DNA from: an uncultured bacterium
GTDB taxonomy: Bacteria; Chloroflexota; Anaerolineae; J036; Brachytrichaceae
Direction: 5' to 3'
Length of the DNA stretch: 45,123 nucleotides
NCBI GenBank assembly: GCA_903921365.1
Contig: CAIXPS010000303.1
Location: forward strand, 1 to 45,123
The notes under the pieces: generated by a model
The model's input: the letters and a program-made list of their open reading frames with translations, nothing else
Database searches by the model: none
What the model was told of the DNA's origin: nothing
In this document: piece after piece, positions 33,102-42,159 of the stretch
Layout: each line of letters starts with the position of its first letter
Position numbering within the stretch: the stretch's first letter is position 1
Program-made: the position numbers and the translations under genes

Positions 33102-34349
33102 TCAACGCACATCGACCGGCTTTGACAGACGGCGCGGCCACAGCAACGTCCGGATGACTTTACTGATAGCGACCCGCCGCGGCACGGTGTGATCGCCCAG
33201 CACAATCCGAATCAGCAACATTTTCAGGTCATTGCGCATGGCCGCGACCTTGATGAGCAGGTTGAGCGCAGGGCGGTTGAAGAACAACCCGCGTAAACGA
33301 TCACAGAACTCAAACAGAGCCTGGAAGTGTTCGCGCAGATCGCGATCGTAAGCCTCAAAGCGCGCGCGGGAGAAATCAGCGCTCTGCACCATGCCAATCA
33401 GGTGATCAGCCGCCACCCGGGCGGATTCGAGCGCATAGTCCACGCCTTCACCGCTGAGCGGGTTCACCAGACCGGCAGCCTCGCCGACGAGCAGCACGCG
33501 CTCGCTAAACGTTGGGGCGGTGGTGAAGTCCACGCGCAGGGGATATCCTTTCACCGGGCTGACGCGCCTGGCGCGCCCGATCACGTCCTTGATATGAGAA
33601 GTCTCGACAAACGAGCGAAGGGCGTCCTGCGGCGAGGCAAAACGAGTGCGCTCGCGCTTGCTTCTGGCAAAATAGCCTGCGCCGATATTGGCGCTGCGTT
33701 GCCCGGTTGGGAAAACCCACGCGTAGCCAGGGAGCGGCACACCATCGAAGCGAAACTGGACGCGGTCGCTCAACACATCGATGTCATCGTAGTAGGCGCG
33801 CGCAGCAACCATCGTTGGCGGCGTCTCCGAGATCATGCCCAGGCGCAACAACAGACGCAGGTTGGCGCCAGCGGCGATCACAGCCACCCGCCCGGTAAAA
33901 GACACCGGCTGACCGCTGCGCTCTCCGGACACGAGCACACTATCGCCCTGCGCTTTCACGTCCGTCACATGCACGCGCGGCTCAAACTGCGCGCCGCGCG
34001 CCAAGGCATGTTCTCGCAGAGTGTTGTCGAGAGCCAGACGTGGGACGACCAGCATATATCCTGGACGGCCATTGCTCGCGGGGATCGGCGCGGCGATCGA
34101 CTGACCATTCGGCCCGTAGATTTCCATGCCAGTAATACGACAACCCACCTCAACGAGATGGTCGAGCAGCCCCATGTCATCGAGAATCGCCAGGGCGCGC
34201 GGCGTGAGGCCGTCGCCGCACGTCTTGTCGCGGGGGAAATCAGCCTTGTCGAGGAGCAGCACACTCAACCCTTCGCGCGCGAGATAATAGGCCGTTGCGG
34301 AACCGCCCGGCCCAGCCCCTACAATCACCACATCATAGATCGTTTCCAC
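33102..34349 (-). CDS. Geranylgeranyl reductase family FAD-dependent oxidoreductase
   Basis: The 415-residue protein begins METIYDVVIVGAGPGGSATAY-like with the FAD-binding G-x-G-x-x-G motif. It continues with DKADFPRDKTCGDGLTPRAL, the GGR family signature, and carries a second FAD contact in LLVGEAAGLVNPLSGEGVDYAL. Family members reduce isoprenoid double bonds in chlorophyll, quinone or lipid side chains; some hydroxylate instead. The start is a GTG at 34349 with AGGTGA before it. It lies 48 nt downstream of the FHA gene. The substrate cannot be told; menaquinone or carotenoid side chains are possible. Confidence 0.88.
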   Translation of the reverse strand: METIYDVVIVGAGPGGSATAYYLAREGLSVLLLDKADFPRDKTCGDGLTPRALAILDDMGLLDHLVEVGCRITGMEIYGPNGQSIAAPIPASNGRPGYMLVVPRLALDNTLREHALARGAQFEPRVHVTDVKAQGDSVLVSGERSGQPVSFTGRVAVIAAGANLRLLLRLGMISETPPTMVAARAYYDDIDVLSDRVQFRFDGVPLPGYAWVFPTGQRSANIGAGYFARSKRERTRFASPQDALRSFVETSHIKDVIGRARRVSPVKGYPLRVDFTTAPTFSERVLLVGEAAGLVNPLSGEGVDYALESARVAADHLIGMVQSADFSRARFEAYDRDLREHFQALFEFCDRLRGLFFNRPALNLLIKVAAMRNDLKMLLIRIVLGDHTVPRRVAISKVIRTLLWPRRLSKPVDVR

Positions 34350-34397
34350 GGCTTCACCTGAGTATCGCGCTCCCGATTTTAACAGTGTGTTACTGAA

Positions 34398-34895
34398 TTA
34401 TGGCGTGGGAGGGTTTGTGTCAAAACGGAACTGTACACCACCAATGTTGATGATATCGGCGTCGTTCAACTCGCTGCGCATGACGCGCGCCTCGTTCACC
34501 TGTATGCCGTTGTGACTATCAAGGTCTTCAATCCACCATGCCTGCTGTTCGGCCTGCCAGATGATGCGCGCATGCTGGAGCGAGACAAACTCGTTATCGA
34601 TGCGCACGACACAGTTCGGGTCGCGTCCAATCCACACCATAGTGCTCGAACCGAGAGGGTAGCGGGAACCGGCCCCTTGCGCAATCTGTCCCTCTGCGCC
34701 AAGGCGGATGAGGGTGGCCGCGCACGGATGTATGGCGGGGCGCATGCGCCGCTCGCGCAGGATAGCCCAGACCGCCACGCCAATGAACGCCCACAGCGTG
34801 AGCAGAATCAGTATGCGCAGGACAAACAGGGCAATTGCGTCCACTGCATCACGCGGGCGCAGGCGCGGACATGGCGCCAGGAGCAGACGGCTCAT
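34398..34895 (-). CDS. Membrane-anchored FHA domain protein
   Basis: From the ATG at 34895 the protein has 165 residues. It has one hydrophobic helix (about 20-45; ALFVLRILILLTLWAFIG) and a C-terminal FHA domain with the phosphothreonine-binding residues in IGRDPNCV, SLQHARI and SHNGIQV. FHA domains read phosphothreonine on Ser/Thr kinase targets. The start is uncertain: ATG 34895 overlaps the ftsH end by 47 nt, whereas GTG at 34844 starts just after the ftsH stop and keeps the helix. Neither has a ribosome binding site, so translation is probably coupled to ftsH. Confidence 0.82.
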   Translation of the reverse strand: MSRLLLAPCPRLRPRDAVDAIALFVLRILILLTLWAFIGVAVWAILRERRMRPAIHPCAATLIRLGAEGQIAQGAGSRYPLGSSTMVWIGRDPNCVVRIDNEFVSLQHARIIWQAEQQAWWIEDLDSHNGIQVNEARVMRSELNDADIINIGGVQFRFDTNPPTP

Positions 34896-36786
34896 CGTTG
34901 CTGCTGGATAGCGGCATCTTCGGGCGCGGGTTGAAGCGCGCATCATCTTCTGCCGGCGGCTGGGCCGTCCGGGTAAAAAACGCCTTGAATTCTTCCTCTT
35001 CGATTGTCTCGACTTCGATCAGGCGCAGGGCAATCGCATCCAACTCGGCGCGATGTTCGCTCAGCACCTGCCTGGCTTTGCTGTAGGAAAGGTTGACCAG
35101 CCGCTGCACTTCGCGATCGATCTCAAGCGCCACCGCGTCGCTGTAATCACGTTGCTCACCCAGGTCGCGTCCCAGGAAGACCATCTCGTGCTTCTTCCCG
35201 TAGATCATCGGCCCCATCAATTCGCTCATCCCATAGCGGGTGACCATATCGCGCGCGATCTCGGTGACGTGTTGCAGATCGCTGCTCGCGCCAGTGGTGA
35301 TATCGCCAAAGATGATCTCCTCCGCCGCGCGCCCGCCGAGCGCTTTGCCTAACTCGTCCAGGAACTTGGCGCGGCTGACATAGTGCGTGTCCTCGTCGGG
35401 CAGCGACCACGTGTAACCGCCGGCCAGACCACGCGGGATAATCGTGACCTTGTGGACAGGGTCGCAGTTCGGGAGGATACGCGCGGCGACAGCGTGGCCC
35501 GCTTCGTGATAGGCCGTGATCATCTTTTCCCTGGGCGTCATGATGCGGCTCTTGCGCTCCGGCCCAATCATGACGCGCTCAATGCTCTCATTGAACTCGG
35601 ACATGCTGACGCTCTTGCGATTGCGCCGCGCCGCCAGGATGGCCGCTTCATTGACGAGGTTCTCGATATCGGCGCCGACGAACCCCGGCGTGCCCCTGGC
35701 GATTTTCGACAGATCGACATCTGCGGCAAGGGGTTTGCCGCGCGCGTGCACCTTGAGGATCGCCTCGCGTCCCTTTACATCAGGGCGGTCGAGGATCACA
35801 CGCCGATCGAAACGGCCCGGGCGCATAAGAGCAGGATCCAGGATATCGGGGCGATTGGTCGCGGCGATGACGATTACATTCGTGTCGGTGTCAAAGCCAT
35901 CCATCTCGACAAGGATCTGGTTGAGCGTCTGCTCACGCTCGTCATGCCCGCCGCCCAGTCCCGATCCGCGATGCCGCCCAACCGCGTCAATCTCGTCGAC
36001 GAAGATGATGCACGGCGAATGGCGCTTAGCCTGCTCAAACAAATCGCGCACACGGCTGGCGCCCACGCCGACAAACATCTCAACAAACTCACTGCCGCTG
36101 ATGCTGAAGAAGGGCACGCCCGCCTCACCGCTGACGGCCTTGGCGAGCAACGTCTTGCCGGTGCCTGGGCTGCCAATCAACAATACCCCTTTGGGGATGC
36201 GCGCGCCAAGCTGGACGAACTTCTCCGGCTCTTTCAGGAACTCAACAATTTCGACCAACTCCTGTTTGGACTCGTCTGCGCCGGCCACGTCCTGAAACGT
36301 CACCGTGGGGCGGTCGCCGACAAACATGCGCGCGCGGCTGCGCCCGAAGTTCATGGCCTGGTTGTTGGCGCCCTGCGCCTGCCGGAGGAAGAACCAGAAA
36401 ATGAAGATCACCACCAGCGGCGTTACGAACAAGCCGACGACCGTAATCAGGTCGAGCCAGTTGAACGGCGTGACAATTTCGATCTTCACCTTCGCGATCT
36501 CGTCGCTGGAGACGCCGAAATCGCGCAACTGACTGCCGATGGTCGCGCCAGGTTCTTTCTTCGACGAAGCGTCTGCCCGCCCAGCCTTGAACTTGATGGT
36601 GATATCGTCATCGGAGACGGTGATCTTATCCACGTCGCCGTTCTTGACGTATTGCGCCAGGTCGGAGAACTGAATGGCGTTGAGGCGGTTCACACTGCTC
36701 TGGAAAAGCATCACGACGGCAAGCACCGCAATGATGCCAAGAATCACCAGGATCGGATTACGGAAGCGGGCTAATTTGTCCATCAT
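34849..36786 (-). CDS. ftsH: ATP-dependent zinc metalloprotease FtsH
   Basis: The 645-residue protein has two membrane helices (about 11-30 and 125-147) around an extracytoplasmic domain. An AAA module follows with Walker A GSPGTGKT, Walker [13 protein letters not shown] and the arginine finger region [21 protein letters not shown]. The M41 protease part has H427-E-A-G-H431. It degrades misassembled membrane proteins and regulatory proteins. Two adjacent ATGs (36786, 36783) are possible; no good ribosome binding site is present and a TATTGT box (36796-36801) lies 9 nt upstream, so a near-leaderless start is likely. Confidence 0.96.
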   Translation of the reverse strand: MMDKLARFRNPILVILGIIAVLAVVMLFQSSVNRLNAIQFSDLAQYVKNGDVDKITVSDDDITIKFKAGRADASSKKEPGATIGSQLRDFGVSSDEIAKVKIEIVTPFNWLDLITVVGLFVTPLVVIFIFWFFLRQAQGANNQAMNFGRSRARMFVGDRPTVTFQDVAGADESKQELVEIVEFLKEPEKFVQLGARIPKGVLLIGSPGTGKTLLAKAVSGEAGVPFFSISGSEFVEMFVGVGASRVRDLFEQAKRHSPCIIFVDEIDAVGRHRGSGLGGGHDEREQTLNQILVEMDGFDTDTNVIVIAATNRPDILDPALMRPGRFDRRVILDRPDVKGREAILKVHARGKPLAADVDLSKIARGTPGFVGADIENLVNEAAILAARRNRKSVSMSEFNESIERVMIGPERKSRIMTPREKMITAYHEAGHAVAARILPNCDPVHKVTIIPRGLAGGYTWSLPDEDTHYVSRAKFLDELGKALGGRAAEEIIFGDITTGASSDLQHVTEIARDMVTRYGMSELMGPMIYGKKHEMVFLGRDLGEQRDYSDAVALEIDREVQRLVNLSYSKARQVLSEHRAELDAIALRLIEVETIEEEEFKAFFTRTAQPPAEDDARFNPRPKMPLSSSNDEPSAPGAMSAPAPA

Positions 36787-36831
36787 CAACTTGTCACAAT
36801 AAAAAATGAGCGGCAATTGTGCCTGTGCGAA

Positions 36832-38286
36832 TCAATACGCGTTCTGATCCGAACCAATAATCGTGTGCCAGACGGTCTGAAGAATGATCTTGATGTCGAG
36901 CCAGGCAGACCAGTTTTCGATGTACCAAAGGTCGTACTTGGTGCGATCCTCGATCGAGCTGTCGCCGCGCAACCCATTCACCTGCGCCCAACCGGTCATG
37001 CCGGCCTTCTCACGGTGCCGTTCCATGTAACGGGGAATGCGCTTGCGGAACTGTTCGACATAAACAGGGCGTTCGGGGCGCGGGCCGACCAGGCTCATCT
37101 CGCCAATAAACACGTTAATGAGCTGGGGCAGTTCGTCAAGGTTAGTCTTGCGCATGAAACGCCCAAAGCGGGTGATGCGCGGGTCGTCCTTGACCGTCCA
37201 GCCCGGGCCATGGCTCTCGGCGTCGGTGCGCATCGAGCGGAACTTGATCACGTCAAAGCGCTTGCCGTCCAGACCCATGCGCTCCTGCGCCAGAAACACT
37301 GCGCCGGGCGAGTCCAGCTTGATCAGAAACGCAACAAACATCATCATTGGCGACAGGAAGATCAGCCCGAAGATGCTGCCAAACAAGTCGATGGCGCGTT
37401 TGAGCACCAGCTTCCAGCCGCGCAATGCCACATCGCGCACATTCAACAGCGGCAGCCCGCCCAGTTCGCTGATGGTCATCTGGCCTGCCATAATCTGGAA
37501 CAAGTCGGGGTAAACCTTGATGCTGATGGTGCTGCGGTCGCACCGGGAGATGATGTTGATCAGATCATCGTCCTTGGCCTCGGGCACGGCGATGATCACC
37601 TCATCCACGCTCTCGCGCTCGATGGCCGCAGACAAGGAATCCAGGCTGCCCAGCAGTCGCACCCCCGGCAGCAGACCGTCGCCATTGGTGTTCACCATGC
37701 CAATCAGGTCGTACCCCAGACGAGGCGTCTGCATGATGCGTTGCATCAGCGCGCTGGCGGTTTCGCCTGAGCCAACGACGACCACGCGCGTCCGGCCATA
37801 CCCCTTTGACTGCAACCAGCGCTGGACGCGCCCCTGCATCCCGCGCAGGAGCAGGACAAAGATGATGTTCAGCACCCATGTGTAGATCATCACCCCGCGC
37901 GAATAGTCAAATATGCCGGAGCTGCTCTTGAAGGTGAGCGAGGTCACGGCGATGTTCAGAAGGGTGCCAATGGACACGCCGGAAAAGATGGCCGCAAGTT
38001 CGGTGGTGCTGTAACGGGTGCGTTGGCGGTGATACATGCGAGTGAAGAAGAACGCGACCGTCACAAAGGAGAGTTGCATGACCAGCAACGGAAATAGATC
38101 CGTGAAAATCAGGTTGTCGGCGGCCTTCTCGGGGAGCGGGATCAGCACACGCAACCCAAAACCGACCAGAAAAGCCATGCCGATGGCAATTACGTCTGCC
38201 GCCAGCAACGATAACGTGAGAACGTTGTGGTAATTTCGTCTGAGAAACGGCGCCTGAGCTTCCACTGGCGCCAACGCTTCCTGCAT
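36832..38286 (-). CDS. Polyprenyl glycosylphosphotransferase (undecaprenyl-phosphate glucose phosphotransferase type)
   Basis: The 484-residue protein has four or five N-terminal helices (about 25-125) and a CoA-binding-like Rossmann domain (about 140-260; VVVVGSGETASALM). A fifth helix follows near 290-315, then the bacterial sugar transferase domain with KRAIDLFGSIFGLIFLSP, FDVIKFRSMRTDAE, LPQLINVFIGEMSLVGPRPE and a final GWAQVNGLRG. Such enzymes start exopolysaccharide or O-antigen repeat units by moving hexose-1-phosphate to undecaprenyl phosphate. TATAAT lies 8 nt before the ATG, so it is probably leaderless. No other polysaccharide gene is near. Confidence 0.92.
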   Translation of the reverse strand: MQEALAPVEAQAPFLRRNYHNVLTLSLLAADVIAIGMAFLVGFGLRVLIPLPEKAADNLIFTDLFPLLVMQLSFVTVAFFFTRMYHRQRTRYSTTELAAIFSGVSIGTLLNIAVTSLTFKSSSGIFDYSRGVMIYTWVLNIIFVLLLRGMQGRVQRWLQSKGYGRTRVVVVGSGETASALMQRIMQTPRLGYDLIGMVNTNGDGLLPGVRLLGSLDSLSAAIERESVDEVIIAVPEAKDDDLINIISRCDRSTISIKVYPDLFQIMAGQMTISELGGLPLLNVRDVALRGWKLVLKRAIDLFGSIFGLIFLSPMMMFVAFLIKLDSPGAVFLAQERMGLDGKRFDVIKFRSMRTDAESHGPGWTVKDDPRITRFGRFMRKTNLDELPQLINVFIGEMSLVGPRPERPVYVEQFRKRIPRYMERHREKAGMTGWAQVNGLRGDSSIEDRTKYDLWYIENWSAWLDIKIILQTVWHTIIGSDQNAY

Positions 38287-38294
38287 ACAGACGC

Positions 38295-38300
38295 ATTATA
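38295..38300 (-). promoter_or_regulatory. -10 box TATAAT of the glycosylphosphotransferase gene
   Basis: A perfect TATAAT on the minus strand ends 8 nt before the ATG at 38286. GTGTTA lies 17 nt upstream as a weak -35. The spacer is exactly the first copy of the direct repeat at 38303-38317. Confidence 0.45.
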
Positions 38301-38302
38301 GC

Positions 38303-38341
38303 TGTAGAGTCACACCTTAACACGTCTATAGGGTCACGCCT
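38303..38341. repeat. Two direct repeats between divergent promoters (operator candidate)
   Basis: TGTAGAGTCACACCT (38303-38317) and TATAGGGTCACGCCT (38327-38341) match at 12 of 15 positions and are offset by 24 nt, near two helical turns. They sit between the minus TATAAT and a plus TATAGT (38361-38366). This is a typical layout for a regulator binding in tandem. Confidence 0.4.
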
Positions 38342-38360
38342 ACACTACGCTTGTTGCGTA

Positions 38361-38366
38361 TATAGT
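38361..38366 (+). promoter_or_regulatory. -10 box TATAGT of the Gfo/Idh gene
   Basis: TATAGT precedes a leader of about 20 nt that holds AAGGAG before the ATG at 38391. No clear -35 hexamer is seen, which would fit activator control from the neighbouring repeats. Confidence 0.35.
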
Positions 38367-38390
38367 AGTGAGAACAAGGAGATTACCAAA

Positions 38391-39395
38391 ATGCTTCGTA
38401 TTGCAATGCTCGGCATGGCGCATGTCCATGCAAACGGTTATGGCGACCATGTTCAGAAACACGCTGAAACCCAAATACAGTGTATCTGGGATGACGATCC
38501 CGCGCGCGGCAAGGCCGCAGCAGAGAGATTCAACGCGCCGTGGGTTGCGGATCTCGATAAGGTGTGTGGCAGCTCCGAAGTCGACGCCGTCGTCGTCAAC
38601 GCGCCCACATCGCAGCATCCCGAAGTCCTGAAGGCTGCCCTCAAGCACAAGAAACACATCTTCACGGAAAAGGCTCTCACCGTTGCAACAAGCGATGCCG
38701 ACGAAATCGTCAAGCTGGTGAACGACAGCGGGATCAAGTTCATGATCTCGTTGCCAGATCGCGCGCGCCCCGAGATCCTGTTTATGAAACAGGTGCTGGA
38801 CAAGGGGCTGTTGGGCAAGATCACGCTGATGCGCGGGCGCAGGGCGCATAGCGCCGCACTGGACAAATGGTTCCACGATGGCAGTGCGTGGTTTGCTGAT
38901 GAGACACTGGCAGGCGGGGGCGCATTATTCGACCTCGGTTGCCACACAACCGACATAATGCGCTGGTTCATGGGCCCTCCCAAAAGCATGCAGGCGATTA
39001 TCCAGAATTACTCCGGCGCATACCCCATCGACGATAACACCGTCGCGACCATCGAGTTCAAGAACGGCGCCATCGGCATCCTGGATACCTCGTGGGTGCA
39101 TCGCGCCGGCCCCAGCCCTTATGAAATCTACGGGACCGAGGGCTACGTGGGATTTGGCACTACATATGGGGGCGGTCTGGTGTTGAACAGCACACACCTC
39201 AAAGTCGATGATATCCAGGGATATCTCAGCCCGACGAATCTGCCCAAGGCGTTGCCAATGCCGATGGATCAGTGGATCGGCGCAATCCTGCATGGCACGC
39301 CAATGTCGATCACCGTCGAGGATGGCCGCAACCTGACGGAGTTGCTTGAAGGCACTTACACCGCTGCCCGCTCCGGCAAAACCCTCACCTTCTAA
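38391..39395 (+). CDS. Gfo/Idh/MocA family oxidoreductase (3), with EKA instead of EKP
   Basis: The 334-residue protein has a modified nucleotide-binding start (RIAMLGMAHVHANGY, not the usual G-x-G-x-x-G). The family catalytic Lys is in FTEKALTV, where Pro is replaced by Ala. The active-site pair appears in GGALFDLGCHTTDIM with Asp and His. The dimer domain has TVATIEFKNGAIGILDTSW. The altered glycine loop suggests a changed cofactor or a non-canonical binding mode. AAGGAG precedes the ATG. It is a single-gene unit, convergent with rtcB. Confidence 0.87.
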   Translation: MLRIAMLGMAHVHANGYGDHVQKHAETQIQCIWDDDPARGKAAAERFNAPWVADLDKVCGSSEVDAVVVNAPTSQHPEVLKAALKHKKHIFTEKALTVATSDADEIVKLVNDSGIKFMISLPDRARPEILFMKQVLDKGLLGKITLMRGRRAHSAALDKWFHDGSAWFADETLAGGGALFDLGCHTTDIMRWFMGPPKSMQAIIQNYSGAYPIDDNTVATIEFKNGAIGILDTSWVHRAGPSPYEIYGTEGYVGFGTTYGGGLVLNSTHLKVDDIQGYLSPTNLPKALPMPMDQWIGAILHGTPMSITVEDGRNLTELLEGTYTAARSGKTLTF

Positions 39396-39410
39396 TCTCT
39401 GCGTCACTGT

Positions 39411-39442
39411 AAAACCTGTGAGGATATCCAACCCTCACAGGT
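39411..39442 (-). terminator. Intrinsic terminator of rtcB
   Basis: On the minus strand ACCTGTGAGG and CCTCACAGGT (39433-39442 with 39414-39423) form a 10-bp stem with a 9-nt loop, followed at once by TTTTA. It lies 20 nt after the rtcB stop. The stem may also slow the plus-strand Gfo/Idh transcript. Confidence 0.65.
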
Positions 39443-39461
39443 CACAGGTTTCTGCTATCGC

Positions 39462-40934
39462 CTAAATGTCGCGCGGGTCGTCGGTCATCAACACGATGCG
39501 CGGCTTGAACCGCCCGACGATCTCGACAAGGTCGGTCTGCGCCGCGATCACGTCGTTGATGCGCTTGTAGGCCTGCGGCGCTTCGTCCAGCCCGCCGCCC
39601 AGCAACGTCACACCCTTCTCGCGCAGGTAGGTGTCGCGCATCGTCTTCGTGATTGACTCCATCGCCTTGTTGCGGCTCATCTGGCGGCCGGCCCCGTGTG
39701 CGGCGCTGTTCAACCCGTCGGCGCTGCCGCGCCCGCGCACCACGTAACCGGGGTCGCCCATCGAGCCGGGGATGACGCCCAGCACGCCGGGCGCCGCCGG
39801 CGTCGCGCCCTTGCGATGCACAATCACCTCGCGGCCATCCGCCATGCGCTCGCGCCACGCGAAGTTGTGATGGTTCTCGACGACCACGGCCGCCTTCAAC
39901 CCTAACGCTTTCGCGATGCGCTGATGGATAACGCGGTGATTGGCTGCGGCGAAGCGTCCGGCCAGTTCCATCGACAGCCAGTACTCCTGCCCTGCCTCGC
40001 TGTTCATGTTCAGCCAGCCCAGGTAGGCCGTGGCCTTGTCCAGTTCGGGATGGATTTCGCGCGCGATCTTACTGTACACGTCGGCGATCTTGAACCCGAC
40101 GCCGCGGCTGCCGCTATGCGTCAGAAGCGCCAGGTAGTTACCCGCCGCCAGCCCAAGTTTCGGATCGTCCTGTGCCAAACTGAACTCGCCCAGGTCGACG
40201 AAGTGGTTGCCGCTGCCCGATGTGCCAAGCTGCCTCGCGGCCTTCTCATGCAACCCGTGCAAGAGGCGTGTGGCCTCCCAGTTGGGATCGTCCAATACGT
40301 CATCTTCCTGCCTGCCGCCCCATTCCACGCCCGCCCCGAAGCGGGTGTTGTTCACCAACGCCTTCTCGAAGCGCTCCTTCTGCTGACCCAGCACAATCGG
40401 TGAAATTTCAAACACCGACAGGCGCATGCGGCAGGCGATGTCCACGCCGACGGCGTACGGGATCACCGCGCCATCGGTCGCGAGCACGCCGCCGATGGGC
40501 AGCCCATAACCAACATGCGCGTCGGGCATCAACGCACCCGCAACCGTGATCGGCAGGCGCATCGAATTGTTCATCTGGTCGAGCGCGGCAGGATCGATTC
40601 CCTCAATACCCCAAATGCGGTACGGCAGTGGTTCGGCGCGCAACTCGGCGTTGTAGATCGGATCGACCTCAACGCTCGCAGCCTTCAAGCACTCGCGCGC
40701 CAGATCGCCGACGACGGGGTCGGCGAGGTAATCGGCGGGCGACTGGCGCGCGGCATCAAGCCGCGCCAGTGTGGGTTCGCGCCCCTGTCCGTCCGCCTGC
40801 AACACCTGCGCCGCGGCAATCGCCTGCCCAAGTGCTTTGCCTTCGGGCCAGCCGAGCGCGAGCAGCACTTTGCCAGTGATGGCCTCCGGGTCAACCGTCG
40901 CCGCCATGGCCTTGACTTTGTTCTTCTTGCTCAT
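39462..40934 (-). CDS. rtcB: RtcB family RNA-splicing ligase
   Basis: The 490-residue protein has all RtcB hallmarks. Metal-ligand Asp and Cys lie in AVGVDIACRMRL, His ligands in GSGNHFVDLG and ENHHNFAW, the THSGSRGVG strand is present, and the GMP-accepting His region reads SAAHGAGRQMSRNKA. RtcB joins RNA 2',3'-cyclic phosphate and 5'-OH ends with GTP, in tRNA splicing or RNA repair. The start at 40934 has GGAAGGA (40942-40948); longer versions have none. No RtcA, archease or RtcR gene is near, so its regulation may rest on the terminator-like hairpin 100 nt upstream. Confidence 0.93.
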   Translation of the reverse strand: MSKKNKVKAMAATVDPEAITGKVLLALGWPEGKALGQAIAAAQVLQADGQGREPTLARLDAARQSPADYLADPVVGDLARECLKAASVEVDPIYNAELRAEPLPYRIWGIEGIDPAALDQMNNSMRLPITVAGALMPDAHVGYGLPIGGVLATDGAVIPYAVGVDIACRMRLSVFEISPIVLGQQKERFEKALVNNTRFGAGVEWGGRQEDDVLDDPNWEATRLLHGLHEKAARQLGTSGSGNHFVDLGEFSLAQDDPKLGLAAGNYLALLTHSGSRGVGFKIADVYSKIAREIHPELDKATAYLGWLNMNSEAGQEYWLSMELAGRFAAANHRVIHQRIAKALGLKAAVVVENHHNFAWRERMADGREVIVHRKGATPAAPGVLGVIPGSMGDPGYVVRGRGSADGLNSAAHGAGRQMSRNKAMESITKTMRDTYLREKGVTLLGGGLDEAPQAYKRINDVIAAQTDLVEIVGRFKPRIVLMTDDPRDI

Positions 40935-41316
40935 GAGAAATCCTTCCAAATGACTTCCGGCTACGATCAACCGGCGCTACAGCGGACTGACAACATGATC
41001 GACGAAACTGCGCTCGCAGCGACGCCAGACAACAAAAAAGGCGCAGCTGTGTGGCCGCGCCTCGTGGTTGTGTCTGGTTTGTTCTGCTCTCTATGGATGC
41101 GGGAACACCCCTGCAACGCGGGCGCGGTGCGGTTGCTTATTCAGAGTGGACTCGAGTGTGTTTATGTAGTACATGGTTTTAGTTACGAGACGCGATGATA
41201 TCCTGACTTATTTACAACAAAGTCGATTCATTGGGAACTTTAGCAATCTCACATGGACTACTAAGTTTGGTCAAATTAGCCAGGACGCCAACAGGAATAA
41301 CAAAAAAGCATGTTGC
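40935..41316. other. Gene-free stretch upstream of rtcB, AT-rich from about 41160
   Basis: No convincing frame exists on either strand. The part nearest rtcB holds its GGAAGGA site and, 100 nt upstream, a strong minus-strand hairpin with U tract. From about 41160 the DNA becomes visibly AT-rich and continues so through the anchored protein gene. I could not recognise a tRNA, SRP, RNase P or tmRNA shape here. Confidence 0.5.
41025..41077 (-). terminator. Intrinsic terminator or attenuator upstream of rtcB
   Basis: On the minus strand AGGCGC (41057-41062) pairs with GCGCCT (41039-41044) around a 12-nt loop and is followed by TTTTTT. An outer pair, CCAGACA (41025-41031) with TGTCTGG (41071-41077), encloses the whole. 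It can end the anchored-protein transcript (stop at 41317), or act as an attenuator for rtcB, whose ATG is 100 nt further on. Confidence 0.5.
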
Positions 41317-42120
41317 TCATTGCTTTTCAATTATATCTGCAACAATCTCTGGTTGTGTAATGTCACCGCCGAAGGCATTAGAACCTTTTACAGAACCACT
41401 GACTTCACCATAGATAGTTACATAAGTGTTCTTATAAATCCCGGCAGGAACTTTTGTAATGGAATAGTCAATCACGAACGCATCCTCATTTCCTTGCTGG
41501 TCTATAACAAATATTTGCAGGTAAGACTGGTCATTAACAATATTGAAAACACGGCCACTAAGTTTCACTAATTCACTAATATGATTTTCCGGATATGTAA
41601 CCAAGTCAAGTACATCTGGTGGTGTAAAACGGGTTCGTGCGTCTGGTGTATTTGTCGGAATCGGTGTTCGAGTCGGCAATGGAGTATTTGTGGGTTTGGG
41701 AGTACTAGACGACGTGGGTGTTGAAGTTGGTGTTTTTGTCGCAGTTGGTGTACTACTGGGTGTTGACGTATCCGTTGCCGTTTGTATTGGTGTAGGTGTA
41801 TTGGATGGCATTGGTGTATTGGATGGCGTCAGTGCTATAGTCGAAGTACTTGACGGAGTACTTGGTATTGTCGGCTGAGAAGTATTCATTGTTGTTGACG
41901 TTGCATTTGTTGTCAGCGTCAATATTGGTTTCTCGGTTTCCTTGGCCGCAACACTTTTTGCTGTGACGGCAACGGATGTTGCCGATGCTGCCCCACTACT
42001 TTGGATTACAACGATTACACTAATTATCCCAAATCCGATGCAGCAAACACAGAGTAATAATGCGACAACGATAAGGACTACTGGATTCTTCACTTGCCTA
42101 TTTGCCATGGTGACGCTCAT
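41317..42120 (-). CDS. Membrane-anchored protein with Ser/Thr/Pro linker and OB-fold-like C-terminal domain
   Basis: The 267-residue protein has one N-terminal helix (about 13-37; VVLIVVALLLCVCCIGFG). A long Ser/Thr/Pro linker (about 45-165, TPSNTP-like units) ends near PDARTR, and a domain of about 100 residues follows. That domain has YPENHISELVKLSGRVFNI and NTYVTIYGEVSG, resembling the OB-fold 'P-x-x-Y-x-G-K-x-V' domain of many Gram-positive lipoproteins. It probably faces the cell surface; its function is unknown. The gene is much richer in A/T than its neighbours, which suggests recent acquisition. ATG 42120 is used; 42108 is an alternative. Confidence 0.78.
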   Translation of the reverse strand: MSVTMANRQVKNPVVLIVVALLLCVCCIGFGIISVIVVIQSSGAASATSVAVTAKSVAAKETEKPILTLTTNATSTTMNTSQPTIPSTPSSTSTIALTPSNTPMPSNTPTPIQTATDTSTPSSTPTATKTPTSTPTSSSTPKPTNTPLPTRTPIPTNTPDARTRFTPPDVLDLVTYPENHISELVKLSGRVFNIVNDQSYLQIFVIDQQGNEDAFVIDYSITKVPAGIYKNTYVTIYGEVSGSVKGSNAFGGDITQPEIVADIIEKQ

Positions 42121-42159
42121 ACCTAACGATGTTGTGCAGTCATGCGGATGTTAAAGAAT

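Noticed and set aside
33327-34361. Open frame opposite the geranylgeranyl-reductase family gene
   Set aside because: Antisense shadow of a well supported flavoprotein; no domain or start signal.
35383-36774. 463-codon open frame opposite ftsH
   Set aside because: It lies wholly antisense to ftsH, with Arg/Asp/His-rich low-complexity composition and no recognisable motif.
41063-41316. Structured RNA (SRP, RNase P, tmRNA or tRNA) upstream of rtcB
   Set aside because: No conserved core motif of these RNAs could be found; only the terminator-like hairpin is clear.
41660-41890. Tandem GTATTGGATGGC-like repeats as a CRISPR or satellite array
   Set aside because: They encode the Ser/Thr/Pro linker of the anchored protein; units are short, uneven and without spacers.
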